Positions 1-11,430 of a DNA stretch of 64,000 nucleotides are shown in pieces. Both the position numbers and the translations under genes were made by a program. Position 1 is the stretch's first letter. Every line of letters starts with the position of its first letter. The notes under the pieces are model-generated. The model had not been told where the DNA came from and did no database searches. It saw nothing but the letters and a program-made list of their open reading frames with translations. Source of the DNA: Verrucomicrobiota bacterium (GTDB lineage Bacteria > Verrucomicrobiota > Verrucomicrobiia > Methylacidiphilales > JBCCWR01); contig JBCCXA010000008.1 in the NCBI GenBank assembly GCA_039192515.1, positions 1 to 64,000 on the forward strand, read 5' to 3'.

Positions 1-1597
1 CGCGAGGCTTTACACTGATCACAACGTGGCCATATTGCCCTCTACCGCCAGACTGCTTGATGAGCTTGCCTTCAGCGCCAGCTTCTCTAGTAATTGTTTC
101 CCGATAAGCAATCTGCGGTGCACCAGCATTTGTTTGTGCTTTAAATTCTCTGTTCAAACGGTCACGGATGATCTCCAAGTGCAACTCGCCCATGCCTTTA
201 ATGATTGTCTGGCCAGTTTCTTCATTAGTCATGACTTGAAACGTTGGGTCTTCTTCAGATAGCCTTTGGAGTCCCGTTGAAAGTTTGTCACGGTCAGCTT
301 GGCTCTTGGGCTCAATTGCCATAGAAATGACTGGTTCTGGAAAAGAAGGTGGCTCCAGCATCACGTTAAGCTTGGTGTCTGAAAGCGTGTCACCGGTGCG
401 GATATCCTTTAGGCCCACAAGCGCAGCAATATCCCCTGTATAAACAGTATCTAAGTCAATCTGTTTATCCGCTTGCATTTGCAGAATGCGACTGACTCGC
501 TCTTTTTTACCCGTGCGCGGATTATAAACCTGATCTCCTTTTTTTAAGGTTCCAGAATAAACACGGAAGAATATAAGCTTTCCTACATATTTATCTGACC
601 AAAGTTTAAAAGCCAGCGAACAGAATTTCTCATCATCACTGGCTTCCATCAAAATTTCATCTTCCATATTCTCCACAGAGTGCGCTTTCATAGCGGGGAC
701 ATCTTGTGGACTGGGTAGATAATCAATCACGGCATCAATTAGAAATTGCACTCCCTTGTTCTTAAAAGCTGAGCCGCCTGCTACTGGAACAATTTTATTG
801 GCAATGGTTGCACGGCGGATTGCCATCTTCAATTGCTCTGTCGTTGGCTCTTTTTCTTCTAGAAATAGCTCTGCCAACTGATCATCTACTTCTATCAGAG
901 CGGCCTGTAAGTCATTAAGTGCTTTTTGCGCACGCGAGTTTTCAGATTCTGGAATATCCACGATGCGGTAAGTAGAGCCGAGTTTGTCGCTCTCATCATA
1001 AATCACAGCCTTTTGATTAACGATGTCGATCTGACCCTTGAGATCATCTTCAGATCCTAGTGGAATAAGAACAGGCCAGACATTAGCCCCTAACTTCTCT
1101 CTCATGCTAGCCACTGCCGCTTCGAAATCTGCTCCAGTGCGATCCATCTTGTTCACAAAGGCAATACGAGGAACATTATATTTAGTCGCTTGGCGCCAAA
1201 CCGTTTCAGACTGAGGCTGAACTCCAGCCACGCCACAAAAGACCGCAATCGCACCATCCAAGACACGTAAGGAACGCTCAACTTCTGCGGTAAAATCTAC
1301 ATGACCTGGAGTATCTATAATATTAATGCGGTTATTAGTTTTCGAAAAATTCTTAACGACTAACTCATCCAGTTTACAATCCCAGTGACAGGTAATAGCT
1401 GCAGAAGTAATAGTGATACCGCGCTCACGTTCCTGATCCATATGGTCAGTAACCGTATCCCCTTCATGAACCTCACCGATCTTGTGCACCTCACCCGTGT
1501 AAAACAGGATACGCTCGGTAAGGGTAGTCTTACCAGCGTCGATGTGAGCACAGATCCCGATGTTTCGGGTTCGCTCAAGTGGGAAACGTTTTGCCAT
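1..1597 (-). CDS. fusA: Elongation factor G, 3' end cut by window edge
   Basis: EF-G is the GTPase that drives ribosome translocation in the cytoplasm. The reading frame starts at 1597 ([20 protein letters not shown]) behind a good GGAAG ribosome binding site and stays open to the left edge, giving about 532 of the usual roughly 700 codons. The GTP-binding motifs are all visible: AHIDAGKTT near residues 17-25, DTPGH and NKMD. The fragment ends in domain IV at GGQGQYGHVV. It lies 38 bp after rpsG on the same strand, as expected for the bacterial str operon rpsL-rpsG-fusA. The family is certain; only the C-terminal end is unseen. Confidence 0.98.
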   Translation of the reverse strand, partial: MAKRFPLERTRNIGICAHIDAGKTTLTERILFYTGEVHKIGEVHEGDTVTDHMDQERERGITITSAAITCHWDCKLDELVVKNFSKTNNRINIIDTPGHVDFTAEVERSLRVLDGAIAVFCGVAGVQPQSETVWRQATKYNVPRIAFVNKMDRTGADFEAAVASMREKLGANVWPVLIPLGSEDDLKGQIDIVNQKAVIYDESDKLGSTYRIVDIPESENSRAQKALNDLQAALIEVDDQLAELFLEEKEPTTEQLKMAIRRATIANKIVPVAGGSAFKNKGVQFLIDAVIDYLPSPQDVPAMKAHSVENMEDEILMEASDDEKFCSLAFKLWSDKYVGKLIFFRVYSGTLKKGDQVYNPRTGKKERVSRILQMQADKQIDLDTVYTGDIAALVGLKDIRTGDTLSDTKLNVMLEPPSFPEPVISMAIEPKSQADRDKLSTGLQRLSEEDPTFQVMTNEETGQTIIKGMGELHLEIIRDRLNREFKAQTNAGAPQIAYRETITREAGAEGKLIKQSGGRGQYGHVVISVKPR

Positions 1598-1635
1598 ATT
1601 TTCTTTTCTTCCTTCAAAAATCCTAATTTAAATGC

Positions 1636-2109
1636 TTACCACCTTAGGTGAGCAAAGGCCCTGTTGGCTTGCGCCATGCGGTGAACATCATCACGTTTTT
1701 TAATCGCAGCACCTTGACCTGAGGCTGCATCGCGAAGTTCGTTTGCCAAAGCTTTAGACATGGGAACACCTTTTTTCCGTTGTGCGTTACCTACAATCCA
1801 ACGAAGTGCCAAGGCCAACTGACGATCTGCAGGGACTTCCATAGGGACTTGGTAGGTGGCACCACCTACGCGGCGACTCTTCACCTCCAATCGAGGCTTT
1901 GCATTTTCTAGCGCTTTATTGAGCATCTCAAGAGGATCTGTAATCGTTTTCCCCTCGTTGATTGTATCAATCGCTTTGTAAACAATCTTCTCGGCAGTGG
2001 CTTTTTTACCACGGCTCATGACGGTGTTGACCAATGCGCTAACCACCAAGCTTTCATAAACCGCATCTGGTATTCTTTGTCTTCTTTCTGCTCTGCGTCT
2101 ACGTGCCAT
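1636..2109 (-). CDS. rpsG: Ribosomal protein S7
   Basis: S7 binds 16S rRNA and nucleates assembly of the 30S head. The 157-residue product has the usual family length and begins [10 protein letters not shown]; the signatures [18 protein letters not shown] and [11 protein letters not shown] are intact. It is 19 bp downstream of rpsL and 38 bp upstream of fusA in the same direction, so the three are almost certainly one transcript. Nothing unusual is visible. In other bacteria S7 can repress its own operon by binding the mRNA; no such site can be shown here by eye. Confidence 0.98.
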   Translation of the reverse strand: MARRRRAERRQRIPDAVYESLVVSALVNTVMSRGKKATAEKIVYKAIDTINEGKTITDPLEMLNKALENAKPRLEVKSRRVGGATYQVPMEVPADRQLALALRWIVGNAQRKKGVPMSKALANELRDAASGQGAAIKKRDDVHRMAQANRAFAHLRW

Positions 2110-2128
2110 AATTCAAACTTTCTTAAAA

Positions 2129-2536
2129 TTATTTTTTGTCGCCCTTAGCTTTCTTCACTCCGTACTTACTGCGTGAAACATTACGGTTAACTTTGTTGGT
2201 ATTACTTGGACCAACAGCGCCTAAGCTATCTAGCGTTCCGCGAACAATGTGATAACGAACACCTGGCAAATCCTTAACGCGCCCACCGCGCACCAGAACA
2301 ATCGAGTGTTCCTGCAAGTTATGCCCTTCTCCACCAATATAGGCAATAACCTCATAACCATTGGTCAGACGAACCTTTGCTACCTTACGAAGCGCAGAGT
2401 TCGGCTTCTTAGGGGTTCTGGTCATCACCTGGACACACACACCACGGCGCTGAGGGCAATTTTGCAATGCGGGTGCCTTCGTCTTTTTGACGACCTTTTT
2501 GCGCCCTTTGCGAACTAGCTGGTTAATTGTCGGCAT
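2129..2536 (-). CDS. rpsL: Ribosomal protein S12
   Basis: S12 lies at the decoding centre of the 30S subunit. The frame is open as far as 2671, but the family always begins [12 protein letters not shown], which puts the start at 2536 and the length at 135 residues. The streptomycin-site loop reads [11 protein letters not shown], the sensitive wild-type form, and [13 protein letters not shown] is intact. The C-terminal part is several residues longer than the common form: between RGTLDSLG and RSKYGVKK there is an Asn-rich insert ([15 protein letters not shown]). First gene of the str operon. Confidence 0.98.
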   Translation of the reverse strand: MPTINQLVRKGRKKVVKKTKAPALQNCPQRRGVCVQVMTRTPKKPNSALRKVAKVRLTNGYEVIAYIGGEGHNLQEHSIVLVRGGRVKDLPGVRYHIVRGTLDSLGAVGPSNTNKVNRNVSRSKYGVKKAKGDKK

Positions 2537-2580
2537 TCGTATCTTATCCTTATTGTTTTTAAATTTATCATTCTCCTCAC

Positions 2581-2620
2581 AAAAAAAGAACACGCCCAGC
2601 AGAGATGCGTCTGGCGTGTT
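2581..2620 (-). terminator. Hairpin plus U-tract in the rpsL leader (attenuator candidate)
   Basis: Read on the minus strand, AACACGCC pairs with GGCGTGTT (2613-2620 with 2589-2596) and two more pairs form past a one-base bulge. The stem is followed by CTTTTTTTG. This is the form of an intrinsic terminator, but it lies about 45 bp upstream of the S12 start and downstream of the likely promoter, so it would stop transcription before the str operon unless controlled. It could instead end transcription coming from the MATE gene. Confidence 0.65.
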
Positions 2621-2761
2621 AGCTTTGTAAGCCTTTTCTCCGGCATGGAGGAAGACCCTGTCTGTTACCATTAATCCTAGTTATTTCCTAGGTGTAAGCT
2701 GCAGAGCCTTCACACGCCAACCATCTATGGTTGTATCCTTTCTCCATCGAAAGGGACGAGT

Positions 2762-2789
2762 AGCATATATATTTCAACATCCTTGACAA
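2762..2789 (-). promoter_or_regulatory. Sigma-70-type promoter of the str operon
   Basis: On the minus strand TTGTCA (2789-2784) is separated by 16 bp from TATGCT (2767-2762). Transcription from here would give a leader of about 220 nt before rpsL. The leader contains small inverted repeats (AACCAT/ATGGTT; CCTAG/CTAGG) and the terminator-like hairpin at 2581-2620. The boxes were found by eye; no mapping data support the start. Confidence 0.55.
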
Positions 2790-2884
2790 GAGAAAATTAA
2801 AAAAAATCACTCACTTAACCATTTCCCCGAACCCTCTGATTTTTAAGCATTTACGCAAAATTCCCCGCCCACAACTTGCCTGAG

Positions 2885-4330
2885 TTAAAAATCTCTTACC
2901 AACTCTCGCTCCCCAGGTAAGATCTCTAGGAAATCATTTGATCTCATCTGGACCAGAGAAGATGGCTCATCGCCCTCTCTCTTTCCTCGAGGACTCGATA
3001 TCTTAGTCTCTTTGAGCATGTATGTAAGTCTTCCGGTCAGTGCGAAGGCGGCTGTAGCTAATCCCGCTGCCAGAGCAATCCAAAAGCCAATCGCTCCCAG
3101 GTTGAAGAAGAAGGCAAGGATCAACCCCAAAGGCAATGTGATCACCCAGTAGCTAGTAAAAATGATCCCTGTTGGAACACTCACATCCTTTAAGCCACGT
3201 AATCCACCAACACTGATAATCTGTGCCCCATCGAATATCTGGAAAATAGCCGTGATGGTTAACAGTGTCGCCGTCAACTTCACGACCTCCTGATCATTCG
3301 TAAATGCATCCGCAATCACTTCTCCAAAGATGAGGTATAGAATGGCAGCCGATCCCATAATCCATAGCGTCAATACATGGGCTCCGATAACGATATCTCG
3401 ACATCGCAAGGGCATGCCTTCGCCCAAGCTGTGCCCAACGCGAATGGTCACCGCTTGAGATAATCCCATGGGTAACATAAAGGTCGTCGCCGCACAAGTG
3501 ATAGCAATCTGATGGGATGCCATCGAGACCGCACCAAAGCTTCCAATGAAAAGAGCCGTTAGCGCAATCAAGCCGAACTCCATCAAGATCTGGCCCGAGA
3601 TAGGCATTCCTAAATTGATCAATGAACCGCATTCTGCTCGATCGATAGGCCCAAACCATCGCTTCGGCCAACTGACTCCTAGTATTTGTGAGTTCGTCAG
3701 ATAAAACCACATACCGATCAGCGTTAACATGCGAGCTGAAAAGGTGGCAATTCCTGCACCCGTTAGCCCCCATTCTGGAAAGCCGAATTTCCCGAAGATC
3801 AGGAGATAATTGAGTAGTATATTCACTCCGACTCCCGCCAGCATGATCATAAAGATTGGCCAAGGATGATTCTTCGAGTCCGCAAAACTCTTGCAGATCA
3901 GAGTCGGCATCATAGGAAGCGATGACAATGTGATCCAGAGCAGATACGGACGCGCCGCCTCCACTACATCATCGGGCTGGCCAAACCAATGAAGAAAAGG
4001 AAAGATGGCTAAGGTGATCACAGCCGTGGCCATCCCTAAACCCAACGAGAAGTAAAGTCCGTGACGCAATGCTTCCCCTGCTTGCACATTCTGTTTAGCA
4101 CCATGGTAATGAGAAACCTGCACACTTACCGCCGCCGCCAAGGCAAAGCCAACAACGATGGGGATGTGATAGAGAACATTAACAAAGGCAGACGCAGCCA
4201 GCTCGACGGTCCCCATCTGTCCGATCATCAACGTATCACTAAGTCCCAGCAACATCTGTCCGAGTTGACCTGCCATCATCGGCAAAGCCAAAGCAAAGGT
4301 CCTTTTGAGTTGTTTCAATCTTATATTCAT
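2885..4330 (-). CDS. MATE family multidrug/metabolite exporter
   Basis: A 481-residue multi-pass inner-membrane protein of the MATE (NorM/DinF) family, which exports cationic compounds against Na+ or H+. The N-terminal repeat starts KRTFALALPMMAGQLGQMLL, with the family pattern GLSDTLMIGQMG directly after it; the second half contains SLINLGMPISGQILMEFG. Length is normal. The substrate cannot be read from sequence. No Shine-Dalgarno is possible for the ATG at 4330 because a perfect 11-bp terminator hairpin ends next to it. The C-terminal tail of about 40 residues is hydrophilic. A fragment of a second MATE gene lies at 9391-9627. Confidence 0.93.
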   Translation of the reverse strand: MNIRLKQLKRTFALALPMMAGQLGQMLLGLSDTLMIGQMGTVELAASAFVNVLYHIPIVVGFALAAAVSVQVSHYHGAKQNVQAGEALRHGLYFSLGLGMATAVITLAIFPFLHWFGQPDDVVEAARPYLLWITLSSLPMMPTLICKSFADSKNHPWPIFMIMLAGVGVNILLNYLLIFGKFGFPEWGLTGAGIATFSARMLTLIGMWFYLTNSQILGVSWPKRWFGPIDRAECGSLINLGMPISGQILMEFGLIALTALFIGSFGAVSMASHQIAITCAATTFMLPMGLSQAVTIRVGHSLGEGMPLRCRDIVIGAHVLTLWIMGSAAILYLIFGEVIADAFTNDQEVVKLTATLLTITAIFQIFDGAQIISVGGLRGLKDVSVPTGIIFTSYWVITLPLGLILAFFFNLGAIGFWIALAAGLATAAFALTGRLTYMLKETKISSPRGKREGDEPSSLVQMRSNDFLEILPGERELVRDF

Positions 4331-4333
4331 AAC

Positions 4334-4363
4334 AAAAAACGCCGTCTGGTAGAGACGGCGTTT
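4334..4363 (-). terminator. Perfect 11-bp terminator hairpin abutting the MATE start codon
   Basis: AAACGCCGTCT (4337-4347) and AGACGGCGTTT (4353-4363) form a perfect stem with a 5-nt loop. On the minus strand it is followed by TTTTTTGTT and then the ATG of the MATE gene. The plus strand has a run of seven T a few bases after the stem, so it may work both ways. It either ends an upstream transcript, leaving the exporter to be read from a leaderless start, or it controls the exporter. Confidence 0.75.
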
Positions 4364-4752
4364 GCAAAATTTTTTTGAAGTTTAGTTAATTTTTAGAAGA
4401 CGTGAGAAGTTTGCAATCTGCCGTAAATACAAATGGCCACTCGCACTTTGTCGAGAGGGCTGGCCACTACTACAGGCATGCCATTACAAATCATATTGTA
4501 CTTAGATAAGCAGAATACTGTTAGATGACAAGTTTTTATTCCTTACCGGCAAAAGCTCCAGTGAAAATTGCTTGTCTATTCCATCATACTTTTTCATCCG
4601 TGCATCCAAGGATATGTGAAAGAGAAATCTATTTTTCAACCTTACACTTTGGCCACCTATTATCTCTTCTAATTGAGGTAATCTCCTTCTAACAAAGCTC
4701 TCATCTGAAACTATCAAGTCTCACTTTTTAGAGCTAAGAAAATCGGATGATC
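4364..4752. other. Gap between katG and the MATE gene
   Basis: Holds an inverted repeat TGGCCA...TGGCCA at 4434-4466, reinforced by CTCG/CGAG inside it, on the leader side of the MATE gene. A 71-codon frame (TTG start, 4502-4717, minus) has no family likeness I recognise and is not called. No terminator for katG is evident. Confidence 0.4.
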
Positions 4753-7107
<2,355 letters not shown>

Positions 7108-7151
7108 TTAAGTTATTTTTACAAAGGTTTTCCTCTTAAATGTAAAAATAC

Positions 7152-7209
7152 ATAGATTTTACTATAGGTATAATACTTTGATATTATACGTCATATAGGT
7201 ATAAACTAT
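7152..7209. promoter_or_regulatory. OxyR-type operator region between katG and oxyR
   Basis: ATAGGTATAAACTAT at 7195-7209 is an exact match to the OxyR half-operator ATAGnTnnnAnCTAT known from enterobacteria. ATAGATTTTACTAT at 7152-7165 is one base short of the same pattern, and ATAGGTATAATACTT at 7164-7178 fits its left half. The last site ends 4 bp before the oxyR start codon, so OxyR bound here would block its own gene while sitting upstream of katG. TATAAT-like hexamers occur on both strands. Confidence 0.75.
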
Positions 7210-7213
7210 AGCC

Positions 7214-8089
7214 ATGGAATTTCACCGTATCCGCTATTTTCTGGAGCTGGCACGCACTGGCAATTTTTCCAAAGCAGCTGACATGATGAATGTATCGCAG
7301 CCTTCGCTCAGTCAGCAGATCAATAAACTGGAGGATGAAGTGGGAGGCAGCCTATTTCTCCGAGCACGCGATGGCGTTACCCTCTCCGAGCTAGGTAAAG
7401 AATTTCTTCCCCATGCTAAAGCCATCATGTCAGAGATCGAATCGACACGTGATTTCATTGATCGCAGCGGTAAAGGGATTCAAGGACCCATACGAATTGG
7501 AGCCATCCCAACCATCGCTCCTTATCTGCTGCCAGAAATACTCAAGCGGATCACCAAACGCTATCCGGAAGCCCATTACGAGCTGGTGGAAGACACCACC
7601 AAATCTCTGATCGATCGCCTAAGAAACGGCGGGATCGACTTTGCCCTGATGAGTCCTCCTACCAAAATCGACCAGGATGCAGACCATCATTTATTAATGC
7701 AGGATGAGCTGCTGCTGGCTTTACCACAGCGACATGCACTGTGTGTCCTGAAAAAGATTGAACTCAAGCAGCTCAAAAGTGAACGACTCGTCCTGCTGCA
7801 GGAGGCGCATTGCCTATCACGCCAAACGGAAGGCTACTGCAAAGCGTCCGGTATCAAGGCAGATGTGACCATTCAGAGTTCACAGATCGATACGCTACTG
7901 GGAATCATCGAGCTCGGTCTAGGGTTTAGCTTTATTCCACAAATAGCCATTGATTTCCATAAGCATCGAAAAGTCGCTTATCGTTCCCTAACCCAAAAAC
8001 CCTATTTCCGGGAAATCCATCTCTATTGGATGCGCCGACGCGTTCTTTCAGCTTCCCTGCAAAAAATCATCGAATGCTTCTCGAAATAA
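7214..8089 (+). CDS. oxyR: Peroxide-sensing LysR regulator OxyR
   Basis: LysR-type activator of 291 residues with an N-terminal winged helix-turn-helix (MEFHRIRYFLELARTGNFSKAA) and a C-terminal sensor domain. The two redox cysteines of OxyR are present with the right spacing: Cys200 in EAHC and Cys209 in EGYC, nine residues apart as in E. coli Cys199/Cys208. They form a disulphide on contact with H2O2 and switch the protein to its activating form. Divergent from its classic target katG. The start codon has no Shine-Dalgarno and lies 4 bp after an OxyR-type site, pointing to autorepression. Confidence 0.95.
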   Translation: MEFHRIRYFLELARTGNFSKAADMMNVSQPSLSQQINKLEDEVGGSLFLRARDGVTLSELGKEFLPHAKAIMSEIESTRDFIDRSGKGIQGPIRIGAIPTIAPYLLPEILKRITKRYPEAHYELVEDTTKSLIDRLRNGGIDFALMSPPTKIDQDADHHLLMQDELLLALPQRHALCVLKKIELKQLKSERLVLLQEAHCLSRQTEGYCKASGIKADVTIQSSQIDTLLGIIELGLGFSFIPQIAIDFHKHRKVAYRSLTQKPYFREIHLYWMRRRVLSASLQKIIECFSK

Positions 8090-8115
8090 TCGGACTATGA
8101 GAAGAAGCTAAAGTG

Positions 8116-9369
8116 CTAGCTATAAAGTTTCTCAATCCGATTGATAGCAGGGGGGTGCGAGTGATAAAAGGCGCTGAATAAGGGGTCAGGTGTTAACGTA
8201 GAAGCATTTTCCTTATACAGCTTGACTAAGGCAGAAGAAAGGTCATTTGCTTGGGAATGTTCTACTGCATAGGCATCGGCCTCATACTCGTGCCTGCGAG
8301 ACAAATAAGAAAACAACGGGGTTAATGGAAAGGTGTAAACACTGGATACTGTCATAAATAAAATGAGCGCTAGATGGGGTGCAGCCGTATCAACGCCATG
8401 ACCTGTATAAAAAGGTATCCACTGAGCTAGATAACCTAACAGTGCAAACGCACCTAACATCATGGCAAACGTTGCAGCCAGACGTTTTTTAATATGATTC
8501 TTTTTGTAATGTCCTATCTCATGAGCCAATACCGCAACGACCTCTGCGGGTGATAGTTGTTTGAGCAGGGTATCGAAGAAGACAATGCGCTTTGTTTCTC
8601 CTATGCCTGTAAAGTAAGCATTGCCATGCCCTGACCTTTGAGAAGCATCCATCACAAATAAGCCACTTGCTTTGAAGCCGGTTCTATTTAAGAGATCTTG
8701 AACCGTATCCTTAACGTCTCCTTCTTCCAGAGGAAGAAACTTATTAAACAAGGGAGCAATGAGAACAGGAAAAGCCCAAAGCATCATCAGTTGAAACAGA
8801 GCGACCACCGCCCATAGATAAATCCACCAATAGCTAGCACTCTCCATCAGCCAAAGCATGATGCTAATCAAGGGCAATCCTAATGCAGCGCTAACAGCCA
8901 AACCCTTGAATATATCCAAGACAAAAGTCTTAACTGTCGTTTTATTAAATCCGTATTTTTCCTCGAGAACGAAAGTAGAATAAATAGATTTGGGTAGATC
9001 TAAGAGCATCGAAATCAAAGCAAAAAAACAGAAAAAAAGTAATCCGGTAAGAACAGGATGATCCACCAGCCCAACTGAGAGATTATGGAGATATTGAAAA
9101 CCTCCTAAGACCGTCCATGCCACTAAGAGACCAACTTCAAACAACTCAAAAACAAAAGAGATTTTAATTTTGGCAATACTGTAATCCGCTGCCTTCTGAT
9201 GTTCTTTAAGAGATACTTGGTTTACAAACTTCTCAGGGACCTCATCACGGTGCTTTCGAATATGCTTCCAGTTACGCAAACTTAAGTAAGATTCAACGGC
9301 ATATTTAGTCAAAAGAAGTCCCAGAAAGATATAAGCAAGTGTGGTCATAGTTACGTGAAGATGGACCAT
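8116..9369 (-). CDS. Ste24-like M48 membrane metalloprotease
   Basis: Integral-membrane zinc protease related to Ste24/CAAX prenyl protease 1 and HtpX. The zinc site HEIGH is seen in VVAVLAHEIGHYKKNH, and the third ligand Glu in RRHEYEADAYAVE. Several hydrophobic segments precede the catalytic domain, and the N-terminal M48 region (HQKAADYSIAKIK) is present. At 417 residues it matches the family. True CAAX processing is a eukaryotic role; bacterial members are thought to act in membrane protein quality control. The start could be Met8 (9348) rather than Met1, as neither has a good ribosome binding site. Confidence 0.92.
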   Translation of the reverse strand: MVHLHVTMTTLAYIFLGLLLTKYAVESYLSLRNWKHIRKHRDEVPEKFVNQVSLKEHQKAADYSIAKIKISFVFELFEVGLLVAWTVLGGFQYLHNLSVGLVDHPVLTGLLFFCFFALISMLLDLPKSIYSTFVLEEKYGFNKTTVKTFVLDIFKGLAVSAALGLPLISIMLWLMESASYWWIYLWAVVALFQLMMLWAFPVLIAPLFNKFLPLEEGDVKDTVQDLLNRTGFKASGLFVMDASQRSGHGNAYFTGIGETKRIVFFDTLLKQLSPAEVVAVLAHEIGHYKKNHIKKRLAATFAMMLGAFALLGYLAQWIPFYTGHGVDTAAPHLALILFMTVSSVYTFPLTPLFSYLSRRHEYEADAYAVEHSQANDLSSALVKLYKENASTLTPDPLFSAFYHSHPPAINRIEKLYS

Positions 9370-9390
9370 AGCTGAAGCAAGGCCACTGTG

Positions 9391-9627
9391 TCATCCTCCA
9401 ACTCGGTCAATACGCAGATTGAGTAGCTGACCACAGTGAGCGCACTCACATCTTTTAAACCGCATAAGCCCCCCACCCATGATCCGCACACCATCAAAGA
9501 CTTGAAACACTGGGAAAAGCGTCAGGATTAATTTATGGAAGAAGTCAAAAAAGACGGCTTGATGCATTACGAAAATCTTATCAAATAGGAACCAGGAGAT
9601 AGCTCTGCTTAACAAAATCTGCAACAA
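9391..9627 (-). pseudogene. Remnant of a second MATE exporter gene
   Basis: A 78-codon frame containing LFPVFQVFDGVRIMGGGLMRFK, which matches the conserved FQIFDGAQIISVGGLRGLKD segment of the intact MATE protein at 2885-4330 (around its residue 360). No other MATE sequence is recognisable on either side, and the frame ends in unrelated residues rich in Cys and Arg. I read it as a decayed internal fragment left by duplication or transfer. Confidence 0.6.
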
Positions 9628-9745
9628 AACAAGAGATTATGATACCGAAGCTAAGGTCGTAAAGACAATACCTGAGACTTTTATTCAAGATGGAGTAGGA
9701 TGGTTATTCTCCTCAACTGATACATTGCTAAAACTGATGCGAAGC

Positions 9746-10726
9746 TTACCACTTATCCAGTATTTCCAAGATTTCATTTTTCAGAGCTAGTTTTTCCAAC
9801 CAGTCTTTCGGAAGATCATCAAAGCCAATTCTAGCACCGATCCAGCTGCCAATCATCGCGGCGCGGCCTGCACTATCACCACCCCCGCGGATGGTTTCCA
9901 GGATTGCTTTTTCAAAATCTTCATTATGCTTCGCAGTGGGTTGAATGGCTGAAGGAAAGCTGCAAATAAGAGGGCAGCTTTGGCCTAGAATATCTGTGGC
10001 CTCCATAGTACTTTTCTGCTTCAAGTTAAAAGCGTCTTTTATTTTTCTACGCACTTCAGCGTCGAGCTTTTCATTAGTTCCTATCTTCTCCTCGACATGA
10101 TGGAAAGCACTGTGGATATCTCGACCCGCAAGCAACTGCAAGAGCAGTCGTGTATGCGCCAAACAATAGGCAACTGCGCGATCATTGTTTTGCCTCAAGC
10201 GTGTGAGCTTCTCTACTTGTTCGAAAAGTTTTGTCGAGTCCTCAGGCAGTCCGTGGTTGCGGCAAATATAAAAAGCGATGAAAGGAGCTAGAGCCGAAAT
10301 AGTAGCAAGCTGATCGTCATCAGCGCCTTCTTGAAAACTGTAGGGTTCCGTTGATACCTCGACGTGGTTTTTATAGTTTTCAAGAGTCCCTCGAGTTGCT
10401 GCATCAAAGTAACCTTTGTATCCCTTTGCAGGATCCATAGACCTGACAAAAGACTTACCGAAATGTGTCACATCAAAAACTTCCTCATCCGCAAGTGCCT
10501 GCAGCAACACCCAGGCTGCATCACCATAGTGAGTAAGTTCTCCAGGCTGTTTGCCTGCATGGTAGTGCCCTTCTGCCGGCATTTCGAAACCTGCAATCCC
10601 CGAGGGATAAGCATTTGCCAGATCTTTCACATTATAAATCCAGTGCGCACCAAGAGAGGCTGCATCTCCAAGAAATTGACCAAGCACCATGCCTTTGAGG
10701 CGATTTTTTAACTGAATATCTATCAT
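9746..10726 (-). CDS. ADP-ribosylglycohydrolase/J1-crystallin-like protein with altered metal site
   Basis: A 326-residue member of the ADP-ribosylglycohydrolase fold family, whose active members remove ADP-ribose from proteins or small molecules with two Mg2+ ions. The N-terminal GMVLGQFLGDAASLG and the C-terminal GGGDSAGRAAMIGSWIGARIG correspond to the two signature regions. The usual metal motifs are changed: TDDT is replaced by THYGD, and the second Asp of GGDTDT by Ala (GGDSAG). That resembles J1-crystallin-type relatives rather than DraG or ARH3, so hydrolase activity should not be assumed. It stands alone between a MATE remnant and a long gap. Confidence 0.8.
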   Translation of the reverse strand: MIDIQLKNRLKGMVLGQFLGDAASLGAHWIYNVKDLANAYPSGIAGFEMPAEGHYHAGKQPGELTHYGDAAWVLLQALADEEVFDVTHFGKSFVRSMDPAKGYKGYFDAATRGTLENYKNHVEVSTEPYSFQEGADDDQLATISALAPFIAFYICRNHGLPEDSTKLFEQVEKLTRLRQNNDRAVAYCLAHTRLLLQLLAGRDIHSAFHHVEEKIGTNEKLDAEVRRKIKDAFNLKQKSTMEATDILGQSCPLICSFPSAIQPTAKHNEDFEKAILETIRGGGDSAGRAAMIGSWIGARIGFDDLPKDWLEKLALKNEILEILDKW

Positions 10727-11430
10727 GAGCTCATTAAGCTATAATGACATCCTAATCATGCACGCTTTTCTTTTAAGCCAAACGCTTGACTTACCATTTA
10801 CCTGCATAAATCTTTTTATTCCCTAACCGAATGATTTAACTATCCCACTTTGAGACCACGACTCGTAATGTGGTGTTGTTCTATGAAGATCATTTAAAAA
10901 AAGCCTAACACCTCACCATATCGCAGAAGATAATTGAGGAAAGGTGCGATTCGAACAAAAAGAGAAAATTTTTAAAGAAATGGGTTATACCCATACGCGC
11001 ATCAATACACTGGCTGTAGCGCCGCCCAGAGAAATTTTAAGTTCATCCGTTGGTTGGGATATGCTCTACACAATCAAAATTCTGAAATAGTTACTCTATT
11101 AGCCTTGTGCAAAAAACGATCAACATTTCTGATTTTTAATACGGTACACCGATCTACCGATTCGATCGGCATTGAGATAAATTTCCGCTTGCTAAAAAAT
11201 TTATGCTCATACTTAACTTTCCACCGAATGGATGGCCCTTTGAGCATGAAGATCTCACTAGAAAAATTTAGCAAGTAGTTGACTACAATCTATCCGCAGA
11301 TTTCGCAGATGGACACCGATTTTAAAGAGTTCTCATTCCGATAAGTTAAGGGCAGTTGCGGAAAACCATCGTTATGTGAACCTTTCCATCACGATAAGTC
11401 ACTCATGGCGTTTTCGTTCTCTCCGCAAGC
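10727..11430. other. 704-bp region without a recognised gene
   Basis: No frame here resembles a known family. At 11290-11322 it contains the sequence CCGCAGATTTCGCAGATGGA followed by CACCGATT. To my knowledge this type of short CGCAGATT-rich motif is often seen next to GxxExxY genes in environmental bacteria; one such gene is at 21626-22018. Frames of 66-74 codons on both strands at 11054-11278 overlap each other and are not called. Confidence 0.45.

Noticed and set aside
4502-4717. 71-codon frame on the minus strand with a TTG start
   Set aside because: No family likeness, weak start, no ribosome binding site, and it lies in a leader region with other structure.
11054-11278. Overlapping 74- and 66-codon frames on both strands
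   Set aside because: They mirror each other, show no conserved motif and have no ribosome binding site; treated as chance frames.
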